DNA of 43,882 bases from Candidatus Allofournierella merdigallinarum (lineage in GTDB: Bacteria > Bacillota > Clostridia > Oscillospirales > Ruminococcaceae), in contig DXAC01000007.1 of NCBI GenBank assembly GCA_019117205.1, positions 1 to 43,882 of the forward strand, written 5' to 3'. Shown here piece by piece: positions 28,511-36,593 of the stretch (positions are counted from its first letter, which is position 1; every line of letters begins with the position of its first letter). A model generated the notes under the pieces. It was not told the DNA's origin. It searched no databases and saw nothing but the letters and a program-made list of their open reading frames with translations. A program made the position numbers and the translations under genes.

Positions 28511-28549
28511 GCAAAAGGCCCGCGGGCGTCGCTGAGACGCCCGCGGGCC
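28511..28549 (-). terminator. Second copy of the 39-nt hairpin, terminator of the maturase gene
   Basis: Stem 28517-28530 with 28536-28549, loop GCTGA, followed on the minus strand by TTTT. It lies 22 nt beyond the maturase stop. Identical in sequence and orientation to 21949-21987. Confidence 0.85.
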
Positions 28550-28570
28550 CCTGTTTCCGATCCTTGCCTC

Positions 28571-29704
28571 TTAGAGAAAAGCGCCGTTTTGCCCCGCCAG
28601 CCGGCCGGCCGCCTGCTGCAGGTCCCGGAAATGCAGCGAGAAAAACTCCCGGTAGGCATCGCAGTAGTAGTTTTTCGCCCAGGTCTGCCCGGGCTGCTGC
28701 ACCCGGTCGCGGGGGCAGCCGTTCCGGCACAGCGCCCGCCAGGGGCAGCGCCCGCACTCCGGGGGCACCGGCAGGCTGCGCTCCACGAACCCCAGCTGCC
28801 TGCGGCGGGCGTCAAAGGCGTCGAAGTCCTCTCGCAGAACAGAGCCCAGGGCCCACTGATCCAGGCAGTAGAAGTCGCAGGGATAGACGCTGCCGTCCGC
28901 CTCCACCACATACTGCACAGAGCACACGCCCAGCATGTTGCAGCTCTCCGGCGGGCGGCCCAGCAGGATGCTCAGCCAGTTGTCGAAATGGCGCACCGAC
29001 ACATACAGGCCCCGGTCCAGGTCCTTTTTCCACAAGACGAACAGCCGGTGGAGGAACTTCGCGTACTCCCGGGGCGTCAGGGAGTACGCCTGCCCGCCCC
29101 GCGCCGCGTCCAGCGGGTCCATGCAGGGGATGTACTGCTGGTAGAGGATCCCCTCCTCTTTAAAGAAATCGTAGGTGCGGGCGATATCCCTCGCCAGCTG
29201 CCGGGTGACCACCGTTAAAACGTTGCACTCCACCCCGGCCCGCCGCAGCAGCCGCAGCCGGTCCAGCACCAGCGCGTGGGAGGCTCCGCCGCCGGCCAGC
29301 GGGCGCAGGCGGTCGTGGACCTCCGCCGTGCCGTCCATCGACACCCCCACCAGAAAGCGGTTGTCGGCGAAAAAGCGCGCCCATTCCTCGTCGATGAGCA
29401 GGCCGTTGGTCTGAAAGGCGTAGGACACCGCCACATCGGGCGGGCGCTGCCCGTTGACCAGCTCCACGAAGTGCCGGAAGAAGTCCAGGCCCGCCAGGGT
29501 GGGCTCCCCGCCCTGGAAGATGAACGAGCAGCTGCCCCGGGCATGGGCCAGCGCCTTTTTCACGATCTGCGCCGCCGTGTCCGGCGACATGATCCCCCGC
29601 GCCCCCACCTGGCGGCTGGCCGCCTCGTCGGCGTAGAAGCAATAGCTGCACCTCATATTGCAGCCCGCGGAGGCGGGCTTGATCATCACGTGGACAGGCG
29701 GCAT
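28571..29704 (-). CDS. Anaerobic sulfatase-maturating enzyme (radical SAM, SPASM)
   Basis: Oxidises the active-site Cys or Ser of sulfatases to formylglycine without oxygen. 377 aa: radical-SAM motif CNMRCSYC (C15, C19, C22), FQGGEPTLAG, and a SPASM domain with auxiliary-cluster cysteines (CNMLGVC, YPCDFYC, CGRCPWRALCRNGCP, final YYC). The KPASAGCNMRCSYCFY start and the GEPTL-to-SPASM spacing are typical of anSME. ATG at 29704 with GGGAGGG. Own promoter upstream, own terminator. Its only visible client gene is the headless sulfatase, so here it may be orphaned or serve sulfatases elsewhere. Confidence 0.9.
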   Translation of the reverse strand: MPPVHVMIKPASAGCNMRCSYCFYADEAASRQVGARGIMSPDTAAQIVKKALAHARGSCSFIFQGGEPTLAGLDFFRHFVELVNGQRPPDVAVSYAFQTNGLLIDEEWARFFADNRFLVGVSMDGTAEVHDRLRPLAGGGASHALVLDRLRLLRRAGVECNVLTVVTRQLARDIARTYDFFKEEGILYQQYIPCMDPLDAARGGQAYSLTPREYAKFLHRLFVLWKKDLDRGLYVSVRHFDNWLSILLGRPPESCNMLGVCSVQYVVEADGSVYPCDFYCLDQWALGSVLREDFDAFDARRRQLGFVERSLPVPPECGRCPWRALCRNGCPRDRVQQPGQTWAKNYYCDAYREFFSLHFRDLQQAAGRLAGQNGAFL

Positions 29705-29745
29705 ACCGCAGACCCTCCCTTTTCAGATACTGGCCGACCGTTTTC

Positions 29746-29774
29746 ATCATACCAGACTCTTTGCCCCGGGACAA
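29746..29774 (-). promoter_or_regulatory. Promoter of the sulfatase-maturase gene
   Basis: Minus strand TTGTCC (29769-29774), 17-bp spacer and TATGAT (29746-29751), with extended TGG before the -10. Confidence 0.65.
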
Positions 29775-29805
29775 GAGCCCCGGCCAAAGGGGCGGCGCAC
29801 AAAAG

Positions 29806-29840
29806 GGCGGGGCCGGACAAAGGGGATGTCCGGCCCCGCC
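29806..29840 (-). terminator. Terminator after the GH65 gene
   Basis: GGCGGGGCCGGACA (29806-29819) pairs over 14 bp with TGTCCGGCCCCGCC (29827-29840); minus-strand continuation is CTTTTG. It sits 6 nt past the GH65 stop. Confidence 0.8.
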
Positions 29841-29846
29841 TTGTTG

Positions 29847-32021
29847 TCAGGGATGCACCTGTGCCGGGGCGTGCGCGTCGCAGGGGGCGACCCTGCCGCC
29901 GTCCTTGTCCGCCAGGGCCTCCCAGAGCGTTCCGCGCCAGTAAAACCGAAAGCGCATCGACCTCCAGCCGGCAGGCAGCCGGGGCGAGAGGACGGGTCCG
30001 CCCGGGCCAAAGCGCAGGCCCGCGAAGCCGAACACCGCCGCCTGCCAGGTCTCCCCCAGGCCCGCCATGTGCAGGCCCTCCTTGCCGGTGTTGCCCATGA
30101 CCTCCCGCAGGTCGAGATAGAGCGCTTTTTCAAAATAGCGCCAGGCGGCCTCGTCGAAGCCGTTTTGGGCGGCGAACAGGGCGTGGCTGGCAAAGCTCAG
30201 GGTGGAATCGTGGAGGCACTTCGGCTCGAAGTCCTCCCAGGCGTTTTTCTTCTCTTCTCCGGTGAAACGGTCCGGCAGGCGGGTCATCAGCAGCAGGGTG
30301 TCCGCCTGCTTGATGACCTGGTAGCGCTGCAGCCGGTCGAAGCAGACCTTGTGATAGCTGGCCTCGTCCCCCGCTTTGAGCGCCGCCGGGTCCACCGGCT
30401 CCAGCAGGTGGAAAGTGCCGTCCGCCCGCAGGCGGCCGGTGGCCGGGTCACGGGGCACGGGGATGGCCTCCCGCAGCCGCCGCCAGCTCTCGGCCTCTTC
30501 TTCCGAGAGGCCCAGGGCCTTGTAGCGCTCCGGGGCCTCCCGGCGCAGGGCCTCCGCCGCCGCCAGGGCCAGGCCCAGGTTATGGCGCACCATCTCGCCG
30601 GTGAACAGGTTGTTGCTTGTGATGCCGCAGTATTCGTCCGGCCCCTTGCAGAACAGCAGGTTCTCCCGCCCGGTGCCCGGCTCGGTGGTGTAGCGGCTGC
30701 GCCAGAAGCGGGCGGTCTCCACAAAGACCTCCCGGGCGCCAGGGGCAAAGGTCTCGTCGCCGGTGGCCCGCAGGTACTGGTCCAGGGCGTAGGCAACGTC
30801 GGCGGTGATGTGTACCTCGCTGGCGCCGATGTCCCAGCTCTCGCACTGCTCGCTGCCGTCGTAGGAGGCCATCCAGGGGTAGCGGGCCCCCGCGCCGTTC
30901 ATCTTTTTCGCGTGGGCCCGGGCCTGAGGCAGGCAGTTCACCCGGTACTGGGCCAGGCTGCGGGCGGCGGGCGGGTCGGTGTAGAGGAAGAAAGGCAGCA
31001 TGAACAGGTCGGTGTCCCAGAAATAGCAGCCCTTGTAGCGGGCGTGGGTGAGCCCCCGCGCCCCGATGCTCACCGTGTCGTCGCCCCCGCTGCAGCTGGC
31101 GGTGAGCTGATAGGCAAGGTAGCGCAGGGCGGTCTGGGCGTTTTCGTCCCCCTCCACCTGCACGTCCATCACCTGCCACCGGCGGGCCCAGTGCCGCCCG
31201 GCCGACGCCAGCAGCTCCGCCCAGCCCGCGCCCGGGGGCGCGGGCGCGATGCGGGGGTCTTTGTCCCGGCTGGTGAACAGGGCCGCCGTCTTTTCCACCA
31301 CCAGCGGCGCGCCGGGGGCCGGCGCGGCCTCGATGACCAGGCCCATCGCCTGCCCCGGGCGGCAAAAGCTGCCGCACACCGCGCCGTTTTCGGCCGCAAA
31401 GGCCAGCTCCTGGCGCAGCTCCAGCCCGGTGGCGCGGCTGCGCCAGCGGCCGGTGAAGCTCTTTTCCCCAAACACGGGTCCCAGCTCCTCCATGAGCCGC
31501 ACCGTTTCGGTGTTCTCTTTCACCTGATCGTCCGGCACAGGGCAGTTGCAGCTGGCGTCGTAGACGCCGCTCTCCAGCCGCAGGGACACCGGGGCCTCCG
31601 CCTCCACCGTGAGCCGCTGGCACAGCAGCGCCGGGCGCTGGGGGTCGAAGAAGCGCTCTTCTGTGACCAAAAGCGCCGCCGCCCCCGCTGCCAGACGATA
31701 TTCCAGCCGCAGCAGGCCCTTGTCCAGCTCCAGGGTGCGGCGCACGCTGCCGCAAAGAGCGGGTTCCGCCCCTGCCACCGTGAGGTGATGCCACACAGGG
31801 GTCGGCAGGTGGATGATGTCGGTGATGCCGGGCTTGATCTCGTCGAACATGCCCGCCAGAAACAGCCCCTGCTGCACCGGGCGGGGGCAGGGGTCGCCGG
31901 CGGCGTAGCCCCGCACCCCCATGCGGCCGCCGCCGCAGAAAAAGACGCTCTCCAAAAAGTCGTCCTGGAAAGGTCCCTCCGCCCGGATGCGCCAGCCCTC
32001 CAGATGAACGTCCTCACGCAT
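29847..32021 (-). CDS. Glycoside hydrolase family 65 phosphorylase
   Basis: 724 aa. GH65 enzymes phosphorolyse alpha-glucosides (maltose, trehalose, kojibiose, nigerose and others) to beta-glucose-1-phosphate. Seen here: N-terminal beta-sandwich (about 1-270), helical linker, then the (alpha/alpha)6 barrel with WDTDLFMLPF (335-344), general acid E463 in GPDEY, KQAD (571-574) and the phosphate-site HDSTLS (604-609), and a short C-terminal beta domain. The ATG at 32021 has AAAGGAGG and overlaps the upstream gene as ATGCGTGA. The beta-phosphoglucomutase at 40304 would use its product. Linkage specificity cannot be read from sequence. Confidence 0.9.
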   Translation of the reverse strand: MREDVHLEGWRIRAEGPFQDDFLESVFFCGGGRMGVRGYAAGDPCPRPVQQGLFLAGMFDEIKPGITDIIHLPTPVWHHLTVAGAEPALCGSVRRTLELDKGLLRLEYRLAAGAAALLVTEERFFDPQRPALLCQRLTVEAEAPVSLRLESGVYDASCNCPVPDDQVKENTETVRLMEELGPVFGEKSFTGRWRSRATGLELRQELAFAAENGAVCGSFCRPGQAMGLVIEAAPAPGAPLVVEKTAALFTSRDKDPRIAPAPPGAGWAELLASAGRHWARRWQVMDVQVEGDENAQTALRYLAYQLTASCSGGDDTVSIGARGLTHARYKGCYFWDTDLFMLPFFLYTDPPAARSLAQYRVNCLPQARAHAKKMNGAGARYPWMASYDGSEQCESWDIGASEVHITADVAYALDQYLRATGDETFAPGAREVFVETARFWRSRYTTEPGTGRENLLFCKGPDEYCGITSNNLFTGEMVRHNLGLALAAAEALRREAPERYKALGLSEEEAESWRRLREAIPVPRDPATGRLRADGTFHLLEPVDPAALKAGDEASYHKVCFDRLQRYQVIKQADTLLLMTRLPDRFTGEEKKNAWEDFEPKCLHDSTLSFASHALFAAQNGFDEAAWRYFEKALYLDLREVMGNTGKEGLHMAGLGETWQAAVFGFAGLRFGPGGPVLSPRLPAGWRSMRFRFYWRGTLWEALADKDGGRVAPCDAHAPAQVHP

Positions 32022-33807
32022 CCTCTTCGCCTCCTTTCATCGCCCGGCGCAGGGCGTAGCACACAAAGCCCGCGCAGGTGGCGAAGGCCTCGCCGGTGGT
32101 ACACTCGCCGGTGACCTCGTGGATGCTCTCGCAGGCGATGCCGTTGTCCATGGGCGCGTTGCGCAAAACGGAAAGGCTCTGCTCCCCCCTGCCGCAGAGC
32201 AGGCTGTTGGCCACGCTGAGCAGCCAGGGGTGGGGCGCGTGGGGGCAGCCGATCTCCGCGATGGGGCAGCCGGCAAAGCTGTACCGGTATTCCGGCGCGC
32301 GGATCATTGCCACGGTGTTGCGCCACACCGGGTCGTCCTCTTCGCAAAAGCCCAGCTCCGCCAGCAGCTGCAAACTTCCCGGCGGCTCGTCATATACATC
32401 GCTGTTTCCCTCCAGGTCCACGCTCCAGGCAAAATAGGGCTCGCCCGCCGCGTTTGTCTTCACGCAATGCTCCCGCACCGCCCGGCGCACCGCCTCCGCC
32501 TCCCCGGCCAGGGCCGCCTTTTCCGGGCAGAGCCGGGCCAGGGCCCGCAGGGCCCGCCAGACCAGGGCGTTGTCATAGGTCAGATAGGGATACACCCGCT
32601 CGTCGTCGGTGGGCTGCAAAAAGGTCTCGTACAGGGCCGTGTCCGGATGGCGGCGGGCGGACAGCTTTTCCAATATCTCCCCGATACCGCCGCGCACGTC
32701 CTCCCGCCGGAGCAGCTCCCGGTCGCCGGTGGCGTCCACATACCGCTCCAGCGCCAGCACCGGGGCCATCAGCTCGTCCAGCTCAAAGCCCGGCTCCAGC
32801 ACGGTGCCGTCGATGAAGCGGGAGTGTACCCCCAGATTGCGCCGCTGGCGGCCGAACACATAGCCCAGCATCCGCTTTGCCAGCGCCGGGTCCGCCTGCA
32901 AAACGGCGGGGAAGCTCCAAAGCAGGCTGTCCCGGTCCCAATAGGCGGCGCTCACGTAATACCGGGGGCTGCGGCTGGTCACCAGCACCAGCTCCTCGGT
33001 GTCCAGCGTGACGCCGGTGGAAAAATGGATGCAGAAAAACAGGTTGGTGTTGTACCAGCGGGTCAGGGCCTTGTCCCCCAGGTCCGCGCCGCGGGCGGCC
33101 AGCCAGGCGAGGGTGCGCGCCAGCTCGGCCTCCCAGCCCTGGCGCAGCATCTCCTTGGCGCTGGTGGCGGCGGAAACTTCCTCGTAGCCAAAGCCCCACC
33201 ACACCGTGACGGCGCGGCTCTCGCCGGGGGCGAGGCGCGCCTCGTGGGCCAGCCGGTAGCGCACGCCCTTTTCTTCCTGACAAAAGTCACAATGGCAGAG
33301 CGCGTCGGCCATGGGCGCGAAGGAGAACAGCGGCGTGCCGCAGGTCATGTCGAACACCGGGCCGTCGTTCCAGACGCTGTGAAAGCAGCCCCGCCGGCCA
33401 TCAATGGGCTTTTCCTCGTTGACGCAGTGCCAGGCCCCCGCCCAGCAGCCCGAAAGGCCAAAGCTCGCTTGGCACGGCCGGCCGCCGGCGTTATGCAGCA
33501 CCAGCCGATAGCCAAAGCCCCGCTCCCCCGTGGGGGCCAGCAGGGTGCCCTCCACCTCGAGCGGGCCCGCCCTGCCGCAAAAGCGGGGCACCCAGAAGCC
33601 CAGCCGCTGCCAGCGCAGCTCTTCCAGGGGCGCGGCGCGGCCGTCCGCCTCCACAAAGGGCGCCATCAGGGCCTCGTCCCGGGCGCCCCGCAGGTCGATG
33701 AGCCCCTTGCAGCCCATATGTAAAAAGGTGACGTCCTCCACCGCGCCCGCCTCGTTCAGCCGCGGCACAGAGATCGCTTCATTGCCGGTGGGAAGATACT
33801 TTTCCAT
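32014..33807 (-). CDS. Unassigned six-hairpin (alpha/alpha)6-barrel glycosidase-like protein
   Basis: 597 aa, no signal peptide, so cytosolic. An N-terminal beta-rich half (about 1-220) is followed by a helical half with PRYYVSAAYWDRDSLLWSFP (281-300), SRFIDGTVLEPGFELDELMAP (329-349) and a Tyr/Trp-rich segment with YLTYDNALVW and FAWSVDLEGNSDVYDEPPG. This layout resembles GH15/GH65/debranching-type enzymes, and the acidic residues in YWDRD and FELDE could be catalytic, but I cannot place it in a named family. ATG at 33807 has GGGGG upstream. Coupled to GH65, it probably trims or debranches the same oligosaccharide. Confidence 0.65.
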   Translation of the reverse strand: MEKYLPTGNEAISVPRLNEAGAVEDVTFLHMGCKGLIDLRGARDEALMAPFVEADGRAAPLEELRWQRLGFWVPRFCGRAGPLEVEGTLLAPTGERGFGYRLVLHNAGGRPCQASFGLSGCWAGAWHCVNEEKPIDGRRGCFHSVWNDGPVFDMTCGTPLFSFAPMADALCHCDFCQEEKGVRYRLAHEARLAPGESRAVTVWWGFGYEEVSAATSAKEMLRQGWEAELARTLAWLAARGADLGDKALTRWYNTNLFFCIHFSTGVTLDTEELVLVTSRSPRYYVSAAYWDRDSLLWSFPAVLQADPALAKRMLGYVFGRQRRNLGVHSRFIDGTVLEPGFELDELMAPVLALERYVDATGDRELLRREDVRGGIGEILEKLSARRHPDTALYETFLQPTDDERVYPYLTYDNALVWRALRALARLCPEKAALAGEAEAVRRAVREHCVKTNAAGEPYFAWSVDLEGNSDVYDEPPGSLQLLAELGFCEEDDPVWRNTVAMIRAPEYRYSFAGCPIAEIGCPHAPHPWLLSVANSLLCGRGEQSLSVLRNAPMDNGIACESIHEVTGECTTGEAFATCAGFVCYALRRAMKGGEEDA

Positions 33808-33826
33808 GCAAAACGCCCCCAAATCG

Positions 33827-33840
33827 ATTAAGCGTTTAAA
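33827..33840. promoter_or_regulatory. LacI-type operator O1 (six-hairpin/GH65 side)
   Basis: ATTAAGCGTTTAAA is an imperfect copy of the palindrome at 33959 and lies 17 nt downstream of the minus-strand -10, where bound repressor would block transcription of the glycosidase pair. Confidence 0.75.
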
Positions 33841-33857
33841 CTATTCTTGATGAGAAA

Positions 33858-33885
33858 AGTGTACCATAATCCAGGACAAAGTCAA
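33858..33885 (-). promoter_or_regulatory. Promoter of six-hairpin/GH65 operon
   Basis: Minus strand TTGACT (33880-33885), 16-bp spacer and TACACT (33858-33863), about 50 nt before the start codon. Confidence 0.65.
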
Positions 33886-33913
33886 TAGATTTTATAAAAT
33901 TTCGAAAAAGTTG

Positions 33914-33942
33914 TTGACATTCAGTGGCCAATTCGCTATGAT
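33914..33942 (+). promoter_or_regulatory. Promoter of the lacI-family gene
   Basis: TTGACA (33914-33919), 17-bp spacer, TATGAT (33937-33942): near-consensus, divergent from the glycosidase promoter. Confidence 0.85.
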
Positions 33943-33958
33943 AAAGGTGCGATAAGAA

Positions 33959-33972
33959 TTTAAGCGCTTAAA
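33959..33972. promoter_or_regulatory. LacI-type operator O2 (regulator side)
   Basis: TTTAAGCGCTTAAA is a perfect 14-bp palindrome with the central CG pair typical of LacI/GalR operators, 16 nt downstream of the -10 of the regulator gene, indicating autorepression. Confidence 0.85.
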
Positions 33973-34016
33973 CCATCAGACGACAGTAGAACAACAGGGA
34001 AAGGAGGAGTTCTTGT

Positions 34017-35033
34017 ATGCGGGCCACATTAAAGGATGTCGCGCAGCTCGCGGGTGTCTCCTCCGCCACGGTCTCCTATGTGCTCAACGGCAAGCGCACC
34101 ATTTCGGAGGACACCCGTCAGCGGGTGCTGGAGGCGGTGCGTCAGCTGGACTACGTGCCGGACCTGAACGCCCGGGGGCTGAGTATGCGGGACTCCAAGC
34201 TCATCGGCGTGGTGGTGCCCCAGACCGAGCCGGGCGACCGGCTGATGTTCCAGAACAGCTTTTACAGCGAGGTGCTGGGCAGCATCGAGTACCACGCCCG
34301 CCAGCAGGGGTATCACATCCTCATCTCCGCCACCGACGCCAACAAGAGCTACCTGACCCTGGCGAAGCAGCGGAACCTGGATGGCATCATCGTCATCGGC
34401 ATGTACCCCAGCGAGTTCTACCAGCAGATGAAGAAGTCCCAGATCCCCATCGTGCTCATCGACAGCTACTGCAACGACTATTACTACCACAACATCCGCA
34501 TCGACGACGCCTACGGCAGCTACCTGGCCACCCAATATATATTGCAGTGCGGCCACCGGGAGGCGGCGTTCTTCTCCGGGTGCATCCAGGAGAACGGCGT
34601 GATGAAAAAGCGGCTCACCGGCTATCAGAAAGCGCTGGCGGAGTACGGGGTGCCTTTCCGGGAGGAATACGTCTTCGAGGGCCAGATCGACTACGCCAGC
34701 GGCGTGGAGCTGGCGGGGAAGCTGGTGGCAAGCCGCCTGCCGGTGACCGCGGTGGTGGCCGCGGCGGACATTTTGGCCATCGGGGCCATGAAAGGCTTTT
34801 ACGAGGCGGGGCTGCGGGTGCCGGACGATGTTTCGGTGATCGGCTTTGACGACCTGGAGGTCTCCCAATACCTGACCCCCGGCCTCACCACCGTGCGCCA
34901 GCAGATCTCCCTCAAGGGGCAGCGGGCGGTGGAGCTGCTGCTCAAGCACATCGCCCAGCCCGACCTGACAAAGCAGGAGGAGATCCTGCCGTTGCAGCTG
35001 GTGGAGCGGGGCTCGGTGCGCCGCCTGGGCTGA
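34017..35033 (+). CDS. LacI/GalR-family transcriptional regulator
   Basis: 338 aa. N-terminal helix-turn-helix TLKDVAQLAGVSSATVSYVLNGKRTISEDTRQRVL (4-38), hinge-helix region DYVPDLNARGL, then a periplasmic-binding-like sensor domain (IGVVVPQTEPG to the C-terminus, with DGIIVIGMYP and VSVIGFDDLEVSQYLTPGLTTV). ATG at 34017 with AAAGGAGGAG. It sits between the divergent glycosidase and transporter operons and very probably binds the two palindromes upstream. The inducer is presumably an oligosaccharide handled by the locus. Confidence 0.95.
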   Translation: MRATLKDVAQLAGVSSATVSYVLNGKRTISEDTRQRVLEAVRQLDYVPDLNARGLSMRDSKLIGVVVPQTEPGDRLMFQNSFYSEVLGSIEYHARQQGYHILISATDANKSYLTLAKQRNLDGIIVIGMYPSEFYQQMKKSQIPIVLIDSYCNDYYYHNIRIDDAYGSYLATQYILQCGHREAAFFSGCIQENGVMKKRLTGYQKALAEYGVPFREEYVFEGQIDYASGVELAGKLVASRLPVTAVVAAADILAIGAMKGFYEAGLRVPDDVSVIGFDDLEVSQYLTPGLTTVRQQISLKGQRAVELLLKHIAQPDLTKQEEILPLQLVERGSVRRLG

Positions 35034-35082
35034 GGCTCCGGCTATGGTTTGCCGCCGGGGCGCTCCCGGCGAAAAATAAAAA

Positions 35083-35120
35083 TGGTTTGCGCGGGTCCGG
35101 TCAAAAACACGCGCAAACCA
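35083..35120 (+). other. Inverted repeat in the leader of the sugar-binding-protein gene
   Basis: TGGTTTGCGCG (35083-35093) and CGCGCAAACCA (35110-35120) form a perfect 11-bp repeat with a 16-nt gap, about 50 nt after lacI and 93 nt before the next start. No U-tract follows. It could be a stem-loop or a spaced binding site. Confidence 0.5.
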
Positions 35121-35212
35121 AATGCAGACAAGAACCCGTGCAAGGCTCTTTCCGCACTTTCTATTGTACGCGAGGAGGGCCGAAAAAGCAACACAGGCAA
35201 GGAGGAGAAACA

Positions 35213-36511
35213 ATGAAAAAACAGAAAAAGCTTTTCGCGCTCACAGCCGGCCTTCTGACCATTGCGCTGGCTTTGTCGGCCTGCGGCGGCACCCCCGCCT
35301 CAACGCCCGGCTCCCAGTCCGCCGCGGCCCCGTCCGGCGGCGGCGACACCGCCGAGCCGGTGACCATCACCTACTGCAACTTCAACGCCTCCGGCGGCAA
35401 GGAGGAAGTGCTGCAGCAGATGTACGAGGCGTTCCACGAGGAGTATCCCAACATCACCGTGGAGATCGAGACCATCGGCTTTGACGACTACTTCACCCAG
35501 ATGCAGACCCGGGTGGCCGGCGGCACCGCCCCCGACTGCTACGAGCTGAACATCGAGAACTTCTCCGCCTATGCCAACAAGGGCGTGCTGGCCGAGATCA
35601 CCGGCGTGGACCTTGGCCGCATCGACGAGACGGCCCTGAACGCCTTTAACGTGGGCGGCAAACAGTACGGCCTGCCGGGCAACTTCTCCAACGTGGTGCT
35701 GATCTACAACAAGGACCTGTTCGATCAGGCCCAGGTGGACTACCCCACCGCCGACTGGACCCAGGAGGACGTGCAGGCGGCCGCCGAGGCCATCCGCGCT
35801 TTGGGCGATGACATCTTCGGCTACTACCAGCCGGTTACTTACAACGAGTTCTACAAGGTGGCCGCCCAGTACGGCGGAAGCCTGCTCAACGAGGACGGCA
35901 CCGCCTTTACCATCAACTCCGAGGCAAACGTGAAAGCGGCTCAGATGATGGTGGACCGGGTGCTGGAGAGCAACGTGCAGCCCACCGAAGTGCAGATGGG
36001 CGGCATGGGCGACTGGGACCTGTTCATGAGCGGGCGGCTGGGCATGATCCCCACCGGCATCTGGGCGTTCAGCAGCTTTGCCGAGGGCTGTGACTTCGCC
36101 TGGGACATCGCCGTGGAGCCCGGCGCGGACCAGAAGGCCACCGCTTTCTTCTCCAACGCCTGCGTTATCAACGCCGACAGCCCCAACAAGGAGGCCGCCG
36201 CCACCTGGATCACCTGGCTGTGCTCCAGCGACGCCGCCGCCCAGCTGCGCATCGACTCCGGCTGGGACCTGCCCGCCATCAACGACGAGGCCGCCCTGGC
36301 CACCTATCTGGACCAGACCCCGCCGGACAACCGCCAGGCTGTGTTTGATTCCCTGGACTACCTGGTGCTGCCTCCCACCATTGAGGATTACGCCCTGATG
36401 AGCGACATCATCGGCCAGAAGCTGGCCGCGGCCGCCGCCGGTTCCATGACCGCCCAGCAGGCACTGGACGAGGCGCAGGCCGAGTGCGAGGCACAGATCA
36501 CCCTGGGATAA
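35213..36511 (+). CDS. Sugar ABC transporter substrate-binding lipoprotein (MalE/MsmE class)
   Basis: 432 aa: signal peptide and lipobox ALSACGG (C24), a Ser/Ala/Pro/Gly linker, then a type I carbohydrate-binding-protein fold (PVTITYCNFNASGGKEEVLQQMYEAF, GGTAPDCYELNIENFSAYANKGVLAEI, VLIYNKDLFDQA, MSGRLGMIPTGIWAFSSF). ATG at 35213 with GGAGGAG. It is followed by a strong terminator and then the two permeases, giving higher binding-protein expression. No promoter was convincing; transcription may come from the lacI promoter. Confidence 0.95.
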   Translation: MKKQKKLFALTAGLLTIALALSACGGTPASTPGSQSAAAPSGGGDTAEPVTITYCNFNASGGKEEVLQQMYEAFHEEYPNITVEIETIGFDDYFTQMQTRVAGGTAPDCYELNIENFSAYANKGVLAEITGVDLGRIDETALNAFNVGGKQYGLPGNFSNVVLIYNKDLFDQAQVDYPTADWTQEDVQAAAEAIRALGDDIFGYYQPVTYNEFYKVAAQYGGSLLNEDGTAFTINSEANVKAAQMMVDRVLESNVQPTEVQMGGMGDWDLFMSGRLGMIPTGIWAFSSFAEGCDFAWDIAVEPGADQKATAFFSNACVINADSPNKEAAATWITWLCSSDAAAQLRIDSGWDLPAINDEAALATYLDQTPPDNRQAVFDSLDYLVLPPTIEDYALMSDIIGQKLAAAAAGSMTAQQALDEAQAECEAQITLG

Positions 36512-36523
36512 GTTTTCCGTTCG

Positions 36524-36558
36524 GGCGGGAGGGACGCGTGCGCCCCTCCCGCCTTTTT
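36524..36558 (+). terminator. Terminator between binding-protein and permease genes
   Basis: GGCGGGAGGG (36524-36533) pairs with CCCTCCCGCC (36544-36553), followed by TTTTT. Partial readthrough would set the ratio of binding protein to permeases. Confidence 0.85.
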
Positions 36559-36593
36559 CTTCCCCGATCATCACCGAAAAGGAGGTCCTTGGG

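Noticed and set aside
33808-34016. CcpA cre site in the divergent sugar promoter region
   Set aside because: The palindromes match a generic LacI operator of the local regulator better than the cre consensus TGnAAnCGnTnnCA.
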